Source: Mesorhizobium sp.
GTDB lineage: Bacteria > Pseudomonadota > Alphaproteobacteria > Rhizobiales > Rhizobiaceae
Assembly (NCBI GenBank): GCA_004020875.1
Contig: SAPZ01000003.1
Span: 310,001 to 374,000, forward strand
Length of the DNA stretch: 64,000 bases
Direction of reading: 5' to 3'
Positions 15,156-24,758 of this stretch are shown here, in pieces; positions within the stretch are counted from its first letter, which is position 1; the number at the start of each line of letters is the position of its first letter. Made by a program: the position numbers and the translations under genes. The notes under the pieces were generated by a model, which saw nothing but the letters and a program-made list of their open reading frames with translations, did no database searches and was not told the DNA's origin.

Positions 15156-17063
15156 ATGGCCTCACGCTATCACGAAGTCTATGAGGGCTGGAAACGCGAC
15201 CCCGTAGGGTTTTGGGCCGAAGCGGCCAAGGCGATCGACTGGTACAAGCCGACCGAGAAGGTCTTCGATCCGGCCCAAGGCGTCTATGGCCGTTGGTTCG
15301 TCGGCGCATCCTGCAACACCTGCTACAACGCAATCGACCGCCATGTCGCCGGCGGCCGCGCCGACCAGCTGGCGCTGATCCATGACAGTGCGATCACCGG
15401 AACGATTCGGAAATTCACCTATGCCGAATTGAAGCGCGAAGTCGTCGCGCTGGCCTCGGTGATGAGGCATCGCGGCGTCGGCAAGGGCGACCGCGTCATC
15501 ATCTACATGCCGATGGTGGCTGAAGCGGCGGTTGCGATGCTGGCCTGCGCCCGCATCGGCGCCGTGCATTCGGTGGTGTTCGGCGGCTTCGCCTCGCATG
15601 AGCTCGCCACCCGTATCGACGACGCCAGGCCGAAGCTGATCGTCAGCGCTTCCTGTGGCCTGGAGCCCGGTCGCGTCGTCGCCTACAAGCCGCTGCTCGA
15701 CAAGGCGATCGAGATGTCGAAGCACAAGCCCGACGCCTGCCTCATCCTGCAGCGCGAGCAACTGCGCTGCGAGATGAAGGACAATTACGATATCGACTAT
15801 GCCGACGCGGTCGCCCGCGAGCGCGCCGCCGGCGCCAATGTCGACTGCGTGCCGGTGCTGGCCACCGACCCGCTCTACATCATCTACACCTCCGGCACGA
15901 CCGGCCAGCCGAAGGGCATCGTGCGCGACAATGGCGGCCATATGGTGGCGCTGAAATGGACCATGGACAATGAGTTCGGCGTCAAGCCCGGCGAAGTGTT
16001 CTGGGCGGCTTCCGACGTCGGGTGGGTGGTCGGCCATTCCTACATCGTCTACGGGCCGCTTTTGCATGGCTGCACCAGCGTGCTGTTCGAGGGCAAGCCG
16101 ATCGGCACGCCGGACGCCGGTACCTATTGGAGGGTGATCTCCGAGCATGGCGTGGTGGCGCTGTTCACGGCGCCGACCGCCTTCCGCGCCATCAAGGGGC
16201 AGGACCCCAAGGGCGAGTTCGTGCCGAAATACGACCTGTCGAGGTTCCGCACGCTGTTCCTCGCCGGCGAGCGCGCCGATCCCGAGACCATCAAATGGGC
16301 GGAACAGAAGCTCGACCGGCCGGTGGTCGACCATTGGTGGCAGACCGAGACCGGCTCGCCGATGACGATCAATCCGGCGGGCCTCGGGCTGTTGCCGGTG
16401 AAATACGGCTCGCCCGGCGTGCCGATGCCGGGCTACGACATCCGCATCCTCGACGATGCCGGCCATGAGGTGGCGCGCGGCACGCTCGGCAATGTCGTGG
16501 TCAAGCTGCCGCTGCCCGCCGGCTGCCTGCCAACGCTGTGGAATGCGGATGCCCGCTTCCGCCAAGCCTATCTCGAGGAGTTCCCAGGCTACTACAAGAC
16601 GGCCGACGCCGGCATGATGGATGAGGACGGCTATCTCTATGTCATGGCCCGCACCGACGACATCATCAACGTCGCCGGCCACCGGCTCTCGACGGGCGCC
16701 ATGGAAGAGGTGCTGGCCGCGCATCCCGATGTCGCCGAATGTGCGGTCATCGGCGTCGCCGATGCCATGAAGGGCCAGGTGCCGCTCGGCTTCGTCGTGC
16801 TCAATGCCGGTGTGGCGCGCGACAGCGGCGCGATCGAGAGCGAGGTGGTCGGGCTGGTGCGCGAGCGGATCGGCCCGGTTGCCGCCTTCAAGACCGTGGT
16901 GACGATCAAGCGGCTGCCCAAGACTCGTTCCGGCAAGATCCTGCGCGGCACGATGCAGAAGATCGCCGACAAGGAGGAATGGGCGATGCCGGCGACCATC
17001 GACGACCCCTTGATCCTCGACGAAATCACAGCGGCGCTGAAGGGCCGCGGCATCGGCATTTAG
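15156..17063 (+). CDS. prpE: Propionyl-CoA synthetase (propionate-CoA ligase)
   Basis: A 635-aa AMP-forming acyl-CoA synthetase close to PrpE throughout. It has WFVGASCNTCYNAIDRH near the N-terminus, the AMP-binding motif YTSGTTGQPKGI (about 249-260), WWQTETGSP, and the catalytic C-terminal lysine in LPKTRSGKILR, the residue acetylated in this family. It converts propionate, and probably acetate more slowly, to the CoA thioester via an acyl-adenylate in the cytosol. The ATG at 15156 is preceded by GGGAGGAAGG. It appears to be a single-gene unit. Confidence 0.9.
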   Translation: MASRYHEVYEGWKRDPVGFWAEAAKAIDWYKPTEKVFDPAQGVYGRWFVGASCNTCYNAIDRHVAGGRADQLALIHDSAITGTIRKFTYAELKREVVALASVMRHRGVGKGDRVIIYMPMVAEAAVAMLACARIGAVHSVVFGGFASHELATRIDDARPKLIVSASCGLEPGRVVAYKPLLDKAIEMSKHKPDACLILQREQLRCEMKDNYDIDYADAVARERAAGANVDCVPVLATDPLYIIYTSGTTGQPKGIVRDNGGHMVALKWTMDNEFGVKPGEVFWAASDVGWVVGHSYIVYGPLLHGCTSVLFEGKPIGTPDAGTYWRVISEHGVVALFTAPTAFRAIKGQDPKGEFVPKYDLSRFRTLFLAGERADPETIKWAEQKLDRPVVDHWWQTETGSPMTINPAGLGLLPVKYGSPGVPMPGYDIRILDDAGHEVARGTLGNVVVKLPLPAGCLPTLWNADARFRQAYLEEFPGYYKTADAGMMDEDGYLYVMARTDDIINVAGHRLSTGAMEEVLAAHPDVAECAVIGVADAMKGQVPLGFVVLNAGVARDSGAIESEVVGLVRERIGPVAAFKTVVTIKRLPKTRSGKILRGTMQKIADKEEWAMPATIDDPLILDEITAALKGRGIGI

Positions 17064-17129
17064 CCGCCCGGTGGCCCGACGCGTTAAGAAGAAATTAGCC
17101 AATTTCTCCCGCACTCCAATCGCTTGTTG

Positions 17130-17141
17130 TGCGATGCAGCA
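17130..17141 (+). promoter_or_regulatory. PhaR/AniA-like operator TGCGATGCAGCA
   Basis: The site matches the remembered alphaproteobacterial PhaR consensus TGCRNYGCASMA at every position. It lies about 45 bases upstream of the frame-disrupted small gene at 17187 and is one of about ten related sites in the window. Confidence 0.4.
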
Positions 17142-17186
17142 TCAGTCTTTAAAGTTTGCGTGGGGGGCCATACCGAAGGCACGGCA

Positions 17187-17450
17187 TGGCTCAGCTAGAG
17201 ACGACATCCGGCGGCGTCGACGCCTTGCGTTTCCTGGCTGCCATCTGTCCGCTTTATCCGGTCCACGATGTCGTCTTTGCGGCGATGCTCGGAGCGATAA
17301 CGCGCGCCGGCGTACCCCGATCTGGCCGCGATTGCCGTTGTTGGCGCTGTCGTTATCGCGGTGAGCTGGCTGGCCGCCGCAGAGGCCGAGCAGCGCATCA
17401 GGCTGCTCTTCAACCACACCCTGTCCCGTTATCGATTGAAGGCCGCCTGA
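17187..17450 (+). pseudogene. Frame-disrupted small membrane-protein gene
   Basis: From ATG 17187 one frame gives a plausible start with a hydrophobic stretch (about 40 residues to AITRAG) and then degenerates into Arg/Cys-rich nonsense. From about 17312 the frame shifted by one base reads YPDLAAIAVVGAVVIAVSW and ends naturally in SRYRLKAA at TGA 17448-17450. Skipping one base near 17311 joins the two into an 86-87-residue membrane protein. This suggests a frameshift mutation or a base error. No function is recognised. Confidence 0.45.
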
Positions 17451-17595
17451 AGCGACTGCCGATCGCGCCGGTGTGGAATTGTTGGCATCCGGCATGATAT
17501 CGAGGCGCAAATCAGTGCGAGTATCCGAGCCCCAATCCGTGAGAGTGTTCCAACGATCGAAACGCCTTCGACCCGCGCCGCGCGAGCGCCTTGTC

Positions 17596-18309
17596 ATGGA
17601 TATGCGCGACATGATCGTCTACGCGATCGGCGACGTGCATGGCTGTCATGACGAGTTGAGCGCGCTGGAACAGAAAATCGAGCTCGACGCACAGCAATTC
17701 CTCGGCCGCAAGATCATCATCATGCTGGGTGACTATATCGACCGCGGGCCGCATTCGCGGCGCGTGGTCGACCATCTGATGGCGCCGCCGCCGAGGGGTT
17801 TTCAGCGCGTCTGCCTCGTGGGAAACCATGAAGTCGCGCTGCTCCTCTATCTGGACGGACATCTCTCGCGTGAAACTTGGCTCGGCTATGGCGGCCGCGA
17901 AACCCTGTTCTCCTACGGCGTCGACCCCGACCGGCTGATAAGCCTCTACGGTTCGAGCGCCGAGGCGGACGCGCGCATACGCGAGGCCATTCCTGACAGC
18001 CATGTCGACTTCCTGCGCACGCTGCCGGCGATGGTCTGCTCCGACCAATTCGTCTTCGTGCATGCCGGCATCCGGCCCGGCATCGCGCTGGAGGCGCAGG
18101 ATGAGGGCGACCTCCTCAACATCCGCGAGGAGTTCTTCGAGGCGGCGCACCAACTCGACCGCTGGGTCGTGCACGGGCACACGATCGTCGACGTCCCGAC
18201 GCTCGACGGGCGCCGGCTCGACATCGACACCGGCGCCTTCCAGACGGGGCGGCTGACCGCGCTCAGGATCGTCGGCAAATACGGCCGGCTGCTGTCGTCA
18301 CGGGATTAG
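17596..18309 (+). CDS. Serine/threonine-type metallophosphoesterase
   Basis: About 237 aa of the PP2A/PrpA-like calcineurin phosphoesterase family. The motifs run in order: IGDVHGCHDEL (metal-binding Asp and His), GDYIDRGPHS, GNHEVALLL, and the later FVHAGIRPG and HGHTIVD. It should remove phosphate from phosphoproteins or phosphorylated small molecules in the cytosol. ATG 17596 is chosen; longer GTG-started versions have no similarity to the family. It converges on the exoP gene across a shared hairpin. It could counteract a kinase such as ExoP, but no evidence ties them. Confidence 0.85.
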   Translation: MDMRDMIVYAIGDVHGCHDELSALEQKIELDAQQFLGRKIIIMLGDYIDRGPHSRRVVDHLMAPPPRGFQRVCLVGNHEVALLLYLDGHLSRETWLGYGGRETLFSYGVDPDRLISLYGSSAEADARIREAIPDSHVDFLRTLPAMVCSDQFVFVHAGIRPGIALEAQDEGDLLNIREEFFEAAHQLDRWVVHGHTIVDVPTLDGRRLDIDTGAFQTGRLTALRIVGKYGRLLSSRD

Positions 18310-18336
18310 GCGGTTCGCCATTTGGGCTGAACCGCC
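18309..18336. terminator. Hairpin between convergent phosphatase and exoP genes
   Basis: GGCGGTTC (18309-18316) and GAACCGCC (18329-18336) form a perfect 8-bp stem with a 12-base loop between two convergent stops. It probably serves both strands; no long U-tract is present. Confidence 0.5.
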
Positions 18337-18352
18337 AGATCCCGTCTCCGCC

Positions 18353-20734
18353 TCAAGCAGCCTGCTTGGCGCGCGCTTCCGACTTTTCCAGATAGTAGCT
18401 CGAGTAGCGGTCGAAGAACCGTTCCGAACCGCCGAGCGAGCCGTATTTGGCAAGCTTCTTCAGATCGACCTTGTTGAGCACCGCCCCGATCACCTTGTTG
18501 GCGATATAGGGCTCCGATTCCAGCATCGAGCGAACCATGTTGCGCGGCGTGCGGCCCCATTCGGTGACCAGCACGAAGCCGTCGGCCAGCGGCGCGAAAG
18601 CCTTGGCGTCGACGACGGGTCCGAGCGGCGGCAGGTCGACGATGATGTACTCGAACGTCTCCTTGGCGTTCTCGATGAAGCGCCGCATGCCGGCCGAGCC
18701 CAGCAGTTCGCTGGTGTGCGAGAACTGTCCACGCAGCACGGCTGGAATGATAGCGAGCTTGGTCTGGCGGTCGACCTTGCCGACCGACTGCCAGGTCTGG
18801 CCATTCACCACCGCTTCCATCAGGCCCTGTTCGGCCTCCATGCCGAGGCTGCGGCTCAAGCCTGGATTGCGCAGATCGCCGTCGACGAGCAAGGTCTTGG
18901 CGCCATTTGCGGCAAGCAGGCCGGCGAGGTTCGCGGCCACCGTCGATTTGCCTTCGCCCGGCAGTACCGAAATGACGCCGATGACCCGGCTGCCGCGGTC
19001 CTCCATGACGACGTCGAAGGCAATCTTGGCGTTGCGCAGCGTCTCGGCGAACATCGAAGCCGGAGCATCGATGCTGACGCGCATGCGCGCCCGCCTCTCG
19101 GCCGAGGAGAGGCTGGCCACCTTGCTGTCGGCCGGCAGGTCGTCGGCCTTGGAATCCTTGGCCCTGCCGCCGCCGATCGTCGGCAGATAGCCGAGGAATT
19201 TGAGGCCGGCGCGATCACGAATATCCTCGCCCGTCCTGAAGAAGCGCTCGTTGAACTCGTTGAGGCCGCCGAAGCCGGCGCCGAGCATCAGGCCGAGCAC
19301 CAGCGACAGCGCCAGCACACGCATGGTGCGAGGCCCAGAGGCCGCCAGCGGCATAGTCGCATCGGAAATGATGCGGACCTTGCCGACCGGGAAGGACTGC
19401 TGCTGCGAGGCTTCCTCATAGCGGCTGAGGAAGGTCTGGTAGAGCGTGGTCAGCGCCTGCGCCTGCTGCTCGAGCTCCTTCAGCTTCACCTGCGACTGGT
19501 TATCGATCGAGCTCTTGCCGGCGGCGGTGGAAATCTTGTCGCGCAACGCCTGTTCGCGCGTCTGCGCGACTTCGAAGTCGTTGCGGTAGCTTTCGGTGAT
19601 CTGCTTCAGCTGCCCGAAGATCTGCGCCGAGACATCGGCCTTCTCCTTGGCCAGCGCGACTGCCTGCGGGTGATCCTTGCCGAAATTGGTCTCGACGTCC
19701 TGCAGGCGCTTGGCAATCGCCAGATAGCGGGTCTTGAGCCCGATGATGACCGAGCTGCTCGGCTGATCAGCCGCTATGGCCGAATCGTTGAAGGCGCTTT
19801 CCGACCCGCTGTCGACGATCGCCTTGTACTGCTGGTAGCGGGCGCTGGCGCGAGCCGTATCGGCCTGCGCGACGATGAGCTGGGCGTTAAGGTCGGCGAG
19901 TTGCTTGTCGCTCAGCAACTGGCCGTCGCTGTTGGCGGAAAGGCCGTGCTCGGCCCTGAACTTCTCGACCGCCAGGGAAGCGGCCTGCGAGCTTTCGCGC
20001 AACTCGGTCAGCCGACCTTGCAGCCATACGGCCGCGCGCTCGGTGGCGTCGAAGCTGGCGTTGAGCTGGTCGGCGAGATAGGCGTCCGCGTAGGCCTTGG
20101 TGATGGCCGTGGCGAGTGCCGGGTTTGTCGCCTGGTAGCCGATGCTTATGACATTGGAGCGGCTGACGCGATCGGCCAACAATCCTGTCTGCAGCGTAAG
20201 AACCGCGTAGTCGTGGGTCGCGGTCTTGATCATGGCTTCGCGCGTGGCGGCATCGACATTCTCGATGCCGGGAAGTTGATCGGCGGCATTGCCGCGGAAA
20301 TAGGCGACGATGCCGCGCACGAACCCGATGCCCTTGGCCAAAGCCGATTGGGGCGGGTTCATGAAATCCTGGTTCTGGTCGAGCTTCAACTTGTCGACCA
20401 CCTCCGACGCTAGCCGCGCCGAGTTGAGGATTTCGATCTGGCTGAGGATCGTCGCGTCGGTCTGCTGCGTTGCGCTGGCAGCCGAGATGTCATCCATGAC
20501 CTTGTTCATGCCCTCGTCGATCAGGACGCTCGCCACGGACATATACTGCTTGGGCGTGGTCTGCAGATAGATCACGCCCAGGAACAGGCCGATGGCGGCG
20601 CAGACCGCCACCACCTTGGCTTGACGAGCGGCCATGCCAAGCAGACGCTCGACATCGATGAAGTCTTCACCCTTTTCCTGGTCGGCACTGGGCAACGGCA
20701 CCCTCTTGTCGATAGGGAAGTTGGCATAGTTCAT
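18353..20734 (-). CDS. exoP: ExoP-like polysaccharide co-polymerase with tyrosine-kinase domain
   Basis: A 793-aa inner-membrane protein. It has an N-terminal Wzz domain with a first membrane helix at about residues 39-57, a long periplasmic coiled-coil (about 225-440), a second helix near 470-490, then a cytoplasmic BY-kinase with Walker A LPGEGKST, Walker A' LLVDGDLR and a tyrosine-rich tail (YGSLGGSERFFDRYSSYY). It controls chain length and export of exopolysaccharide, regulated by autophosphorylation. It is last in the leftward exoL-A-M-O-N-P series, the same order as in Sinorhizobium. Confidence 0.92.
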   Translation of the reverse strand: MNYANFPIDKRVPLPSADQEKGEDFIDVERLLGMAARQAKVVAVCAAIGLFLGVIYLQTTPKQYMSVASVLIDEGMNKVMDDISAASATQQTDATILSQIEILNSARLASEVVDKLKLDQNQDFMNPPQSALAKGIGFVRGIVAYFRGNAADQLPGIENVDAATREAMIKTATHDYAVLTLQTGLLADRVSRSNVISIGYQATNPALATAITKAYADAYLADQLNASFDATERAAVWLQGRLTELRESSQAASLAVEKFRAEHGLSANSDGQLLSDKQLADLNAQLIVAQADTARASARYQQYKAIVDSGSESAFNDSAIAADQPSSSVIIGLKTRYLAIAKRLQDVETNFGKDHPQAVALAKEKADVSAQIFGQLKQITESYRNDFEVAQTREQALRDKISTAAGKSSIDNQSQVKLKELEQQAQALTTLYQTFLSRYEEASQQQSFPVGKVRIISDATMPLAASGPRTMRVLALSLVLGLMLGAGFGGLNEFNERFFRTGEDIRDRAGLKFLGYLPTIGGGRAKDSKADDLPADSKVASLSSAERRARMRVSIDAPASMFAETLRNAKIAFDVVMEDRGSRVIGVISVLPGEGKSTVAANLAGLLAANGAKTLLVDGDLRNPGLSRSLGMEAEQGLMEAVVNGQTWQSVGKVDRQTKLAIIPAVLRGQFSHTSELLGSAGMRRFIENAKETFEYIIVDLPPLGPVVDAKAFAPLADGFVLVTEWGRTPRNMVRSMLESEPYIANKVIGAVLNKVDLKKLAKYGSLGGSERFFDRYSSYYLEKSEARAKQAA

Positions 20735-20901
20735 GTTCGGTCCAATTCCAGGTTGCAGGCGCTATCGGCCTTGGTAGATCGGCGTCGTGACCAGAAAAGA
20801 CCGCGCAACGTTGATGCCAGGATGCGCCGGGCCGGAAGGACCGGGCGCCTGAGTGGCTGTCGCGCCATCGCGAAACCGCATATGCACCCGAAAGATGGGC
20901 A

Positions 20902-21798
20902 TTATGCGGCTACTTCCCGGCGCTCATGCGACCGGACGAATTGCTGCAGCATTTCGAGGACAGGGCCTTTCATGTCGTCGCGAGCCAAAGCAAAGGCGAT
21001 GGTGGCCTCGATGAAGCCTTCCTTGGAGCCGCAGTCGAACATGCGGCCGTCGAAAGGCTGGGCGTAGAAGGGCTGGCTCTGGGCGAGGCGCACCATGGCG
21101 TCGGTCAACTGGATCTCGTTGCCGGCGCCGCGCTGCTGATTGCCGAGCAGCGCGAAGATTTCCGGCTGCAGCACATAGCGGCCATTGATGTAGAAATTCG
21201 ACGGCGCCTTGGCGGGCGCGGGCTTTTCAACCATCTCCGTGACCTGGAAGCCGGAGCCGACCTCGTCGCCACGGCCGACAATGCCATATTTGCTCGTTTC
21301 GGCGGGATCGCAGCGCTCGACGGCGATCACATTGCCGCCGGTCCGTTGATAAAGATCGACGGTCTCGGCAAGGCAGCCGCGCGCGCCGAAGGACACCATG
21401 TCGGGAAGCAGCAGCGCGAAGGGCTCGTTGCCGATCACGTCGCGCGCGCACCAGACAGCATGGCCGAGGCCCTGCGGCGACTGCTGGCGGATGAAGGAGG
21501 TGGCGCCGGCGACCGGCAGCAGGCTTTCCAGCGATTCGAGCTGCGCCTTCTTGCCGGTCTGCTCCAGCGTGCCGATCAGTTCAGGATGCAGATCGAAATA
21601 GTCCTCGATAACCGCCTTGTTGCGGCCGGTGACGAAGACGATGTGCTCGATGCCGGCCTCGAACGCCTCGTCGACGGCATATTGCACGACGGGCTTGTCG
21701 ACGACGGGGAGCATCTCCTTCGGCATAGACTTGGTTGCCGGCAGGAACCGTGTTCCGAGCCCCGCCACCGGGATGACTGCCTTCCTGACTTTCTGCAT
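20902..21798 (-). CDS. exoN: UTP-glucose-1-phosphate uridylyltransferase (ExoN/GalU)
   Basis: A 298-aa GalU-family enzyme with the nucleotide-binding [25 protein letters not shown] at the N-terminus and [12 protein letters not shown] further on. It makes UDP-glucose from UTP and glucose-1-phosphate for the exo glycosyltransferases and the UDP-glucose dehydrogenase at 32717. ATG 21798 follows AAGGAAGA. It lies between exoO and exoP as in the Sinorhizobium cluster. A gap of 167 bases to exoP contains GC-rich inverted repeats and no gene. Confidence 0.93.
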   Translation of the reverse strand: MQKVRKAVIPVAGLGTRFLPATKSMPKEMLPVVDKPVVQYAVDEAFEAGIEHIVFVTGRNKAVIEDYFDLHPELIGTLEQTGKKAQLESLESLLPVAGATSFIRQQSPQGLGHAVWCARDVIGNEPFALLLPDMVSFGARGCLAETVDLYQRTGGNVIAVERCDPAETSKYGIVGRGDEVGSGFQVTEMVEKPAPAKAPSNFYINGRYVLQPEIFALLGNQQRGAGNEIQLTDAMVRLAQSQPFYAQPFDGRMFDCGSKEGFIEATIAFALARDDMKGPVLEMLQQFVRSHERREVAA

Positions 21799-21827
21799 CT
21801 GGTCTTCCTTCTGAGAGAAATAGATTT

Positions 21828-22814
21828 CTACCTGTCGCCGGCTATCAAATCGGCCGCATGCGTCATCTCCCCGCCCCGACGGCGAACTTGCGCCGCAACC
21901 CTTCTGAGCCGGACCGCGATCGGCATCGACATATGCCCGATCGCGGCCGGATCCCTGAGCGCCGTGCCTATCGCCTTGAGCGGCGCGCGCGCCTTGATGT
22001 GCTGGACCAGGGACAGGAAGGACGCAGCCTTGCGCAGGCTGCGGCTGCGCCTCGCGAAGGCCATCTGGGCGCCGCTGTCCATGGGGTATGCCGCCGCGAA
22101 CGCGGCGTCGGCGCGCATCATCGCCTCGACGTGGTGCAATTCGAGCACGCGCGAGATCGAGCCGGTGCGGATGTGGTAGACATAACCGACCGTCGGCTCG
22201 ACAGCGCAACGGCCACCGGTGGCAAGCGCGCTTGCAAGCAGGATGTAGTCCTCACCGATGCGCAGCTTCTCGTCGTAGCGCAGCCGGTTCTCGTCGAGGA
22301 ACCGCCGCTGGAAGGCCGGCTTGAGATAGCCGAGATTGAAGCGCGATTCGAAAACCAGATTGCCGTCGATGTAGTCGGCCAGCGAGATTTCGCGCAAAGC
22401 TTCGAGATAACCGGCCGGGAACATGGTGTCGTCGGGCGTGCCGTCCTCGCGCACGACCTGGACATTGTCGACAGCGATCTCGGCGCCGGCCGCTTCCGCC
22501 CGCGCGATCATCGCAGCCATACGGCCCGGGAGAACGGCGTCGTCGGAATCCAGCACCGCCACCCAGCGGCCGCGCGCGAAATCGAGACCGGCATTCCTGG
22601 CGCCGCCTGGGCCACGATTCTCGGGTAGCGCCACCACCTTGACGATGTCTTCCGGGTAAGCTCGTGCCACACCCAGCGTGCCGTCGCGCGACTGGTCGTC
22701 GACGACAATGACCTCGACGGTGACGCCAAGCTGGGCGATCGCGCCGGCGATGGCGCGGTCGAGAGTGGTCTCCGCATTATAGGCGGCGATGACGAAGCTG
22801 ACGTCAGGCTGCAC
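21828..22814 (-). CDS. exoO: Family 2 glycosyltransferase, ExoO-like
   Basis: About 328 aa. A GT-A domain begins [13 protein letters not shown], with VDDQSRDGT and the DXD-type motif VLDSDD, and later GEDYILLA. It transfers a glucosyl residue to the lipid-linked repeat unit on the cytoplasmic face. GTG 22814 overlaps the preceding gene by about ten bases and starts directly before the conserved fold. The ExoO assignment rests on synteny (between exoM and exoN). A paralogue with the same GEDYEL region lies at 35692. Confidence 0.82.
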   Translation of the reverse strand: MQPDVSFVIAAYNAETTLDRAIAGAIAQLGVTVEVIVVDDQSRDGTLGVARAYPEDIVKVVALPENRGPGGARNAGLDFARGRWVAVLDSDDAVLPGRMAAMIARAEAAGAEIAVDNVQVVREDGTPDDTMFPAGYLEALREISLADYIDGNLVFESRFNLGYLKPAFQRRFLDENRLRYDEKLRIGEDYILLASALATGGRCAVEPTVGYVYHIRTGSISRVLELHHVEAMMRADAAFAAAYPMDSGAQMAFARRSRSLRKAASFLSLVQHIKARAPLKAIGTALRDPAAIGHMSMPIAVRLRRVAAQVRRRGGEMTHAADLIAGDR

Positions 22815-23742
22815 GCTTGTTCCCTTGCTCTGGCGAAGTGAGGCCGTACTGGCGGATTTCACGGACGCCGACCAAACCGGAGACGACACCAACGTGCATA
22901 ATGCCGCGCAGCACGCTGCGGTTCCGTCGCACAGGGCTGATCGCGGTCAAAACAGCCATGCCGAAGCAGCAAGCGGCCTTGGCTGATGCCAGCCCGACCT
23001 GGCCGGCGCGGCGGATGCCGCCGGTGCCGCGCCCGATCAGGTGGCCGTGCGTCTGGCCGAAGCGGAAGCGGCGGCGGCGCAGCCAGTTGAACGCGGCCCT
23101 GGCGCGCGGCACGACCTCGTCGACAAAGGCTTGCGGCGCGAAGGCGATGCGGCCGCCGGCCTTGACCATGGCATCGAAGAACTCGGTATCCTCGCCGCCG
23201 GTCTGGCCGCGCGCCAGGCTGAAGCGCCGCCCGCGCAGGCTCGCATCGGTCATTCTGAGCAGGACGTTGCAGGTGTAGCCCGTGCGTATCTCGCCGCGCA
23301 CCCAGACCGGCAAGGTCGAGTGGAAGTCGCCCTTTTGCATCCAATCCGGCGCGTCCTGGCGATAATGCGCCCGCACCGGCCCAAGCACCGCTGCGGCCCC
23401 GGTGGCATCGGCCGTCGCCATCAACTCGACCAGCCAGCCGGGCGATGCCGTCTCGTCATCGTCGATGAAGGCGGCGAAGTCCGACACGCTGGCGTCGAGG
23501 CAGGCGTTGCGGGCGATCGAGATGTTGCGCGCCGGCGCGTGGCGATAGCGGACCGGCAGCTTCAAATCCTCGGCCAGCGCCTTCACCAACTTCTGGGCGC
23601 TTGGTTCATCATCATTATCGGCAATGACTATGCCGACCTCCGAGCCTTCAGGCTTCTCCAGGGCGGCGACGGAGCGCAGCGTGTCGGCCAGTTCAGGCCG
23701 GCGGAAGGTGCAGATGCAGACGTCGATCGAGCGGCCGGCCAT
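22804..23742 (-). CDS. exoM: Family 2 glycosyltransferase, ExoM-like
   Basis: A 312-aa protein with the ExoM-type N-terminus SIDVCICTFRRPELADTLRSV, the acidic motif FIDDDETASPGWL, and GEDTEFFDAMVKAGG as likely catalytic region. Its C-terminus contains a hydrophobic segment (about 265-290). In Sinorhizobium ExoM adds a beta-1,4 glucose to the succinoglycan repeat. ATG 23742 overlaps the exoA stop. The position in the exoLAMONP series supports the name. Confidence 0.87.
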   Translation of the reverse strand: MAGRSIDVCICTFRRPELADTLRSVAALEKPEGSEVGIVIADNDDEPSAQKLVKALAEDLKLPVRYRHAPARNISIARNACLDASVSDFAAFIDDDETASPGWLVELMATADATGAAAVLGPVRAHYRQDAPDWMQKGDFHSTLPVWVRGEIRTGYTCNVLLRMTDASLRGRRFSLARGQTGGEDTEFFDAMVKAGGRIAFAPQAFVDEVVPRARAAFNWLRRRRFRFGQTHGHLIGRGTGGIRRAGQVGLASAKAACCFGMAVLTAISPVRRNRSVLRGIMHVGVVSGLVGVREIRQYGLTSPEQGNKRAA

Positions 23743-24758
23743 CACGCCACCTTGCGCTGCGAGCGCGGCGTCAAAAGCTGCTGCCAGAAACCGACAGACC
23801 AGCCGAAATGCATGACCATGGCCGAGACTCCGGCCAGCGCGATGCTGGCGTTGCGCCGGCGTACCGCCGTCGCCAGGCCGTAGCCGAGGCACACCGTCGC
23901 CCACAAAAGGAACGGCACCGCCGCCAGCCAGAGGACGAAGGAGAACAGGCCGAGCAGCACCACGGGCGCCACCAGCAGCGGGATCATCTGGCGGACCTTC
24001 GGCACCATGCGGTGCTTGAGCACATTCCGGGCGCGGCCGCGGCCATAGCCGAGATACTGGAAATAAAGGCTCTTCAGCGTCGAGCGCGGATAATAGACCA
24101 TCTGCGTCCGGCCGCTCATCCAGATGCGATAGCCGGCCTTGCGCAAGCGGTAGTCGAGCTCGGCGTCCTCGTTGTGGCTGAAGCTCTCGTCATAGCCACC
24201 GACATGCTTGAAGGCGGCGATGTGCATCAGCGCGTGGTGACCGTGGTCGACCCACTCGCCCTCGGACATGTGCCGGTGCTTCGAGCCGCCGGTGCCAAGT
24301 TTGGAATTCTGCGCCGCCGCCACGGCCTTCTGCACGGCCCCGGTGCCGGCGGTCAGCATCGAAACGACGACCGAATCGGCGCCGGTCGCAACCGCCTCCT
24401 CGACCAGCCGATCGCAGTAATCGTCCGGATAGCCGCCATGCGCGTCGATGCGGATGAGATAATCCGCGCCTTCACCGAGACGCGCCACCGCCAGATTGAT
24501 GGCAGCGCTTTGCAGGCGCTTCGGATTGGCGAGCAGGACAACCCGGGGATCCTTCGCCACGATCTTTTCGACGATGGCCTGCGTGCCGTCGGTGCTGCCG
24601 CCGTCCGCGACGACGATGCGGCCGCCAAGCCGTGCCGCCGCGGGCCGCAACTGGCCGAGCAGGCCGCCGATATGGTCCGCCTCGTTGAGGCAGGGAATGA
24701 CGATTAGGATCGATTGATTTGCCTGCGTCACCGGTCTTTGCGCGTCCTTTGCCATCAT
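23742..24758 (-). CDS. exoA: Family 2 glycosyltransferase, ExoA-like
   Basis: A 338-aa membrane-associated glycosyltransferase. It has an N-terminal GT-A domain (ILIVIPCLNEADHI, VADGGSTDGT, IRIDAHGGYPDDYCDRL), a conserved DESFSHNEDAELDYRLRKAG, and two or three membrane helices at about 255-325. This is the ExoA layout; ExoA adds the first glucose by a beta-1,3 link to the galactosyl lipid. ATG 24758 overlaps the exoL stop (ATGATG). Confidence 0.9.
   Translation of the reverse strand: MMAKDAQRPVTQANQSILIVIPCLNEADHIGGLLGQLRPAAARLGGRIVVADGGSTDGTQAIVEKIVAKDPRVVLLANPKRLQSAAINLAVARLGEGADYLIRIDAHGGYPDDYCDRLVEEAVATGADSVVVSMLTAGTGAVQKAVAAAQNSKLGTGGSKHRHMSEGEWVDHGHHALMHIAAFKHVGGYDESFSHNEDAELDYRLRKAGYRIWMSGRTQMVYYPRSTLKSLYFQYLGYGRGRARNVLKHRMVPKVRQMIPLLVAPVVLLGLFSFVLWLAAVPFLLWATVCLGYGLATAVRRRNASIALAGVSAMVMHFGWSVGFWQQLLTPRSQRKVA

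Noticed and set aside
15162..17114. A 650-codon open frame antisense to the propionyl-CoA synthetase gene
   Set aside because: The protein is rich in His, Arg and Gly repeats typical of antisense frames in high-GC codon use, and the sense strand is an unmistakable PrpE.
17142..17612. A 156-codon minus-strand frame upstream of the phosphatase gene
   Set aside because: Arg-rich nonsense composition and no ribosome-binding site; it is the antisense of the disrupted small gene.
18716..20413. A 565-codon frame antisense to exoP
   Set aside because: No recognisable domain and a biased composition; the opposite strand encodes a well-conserved protein.
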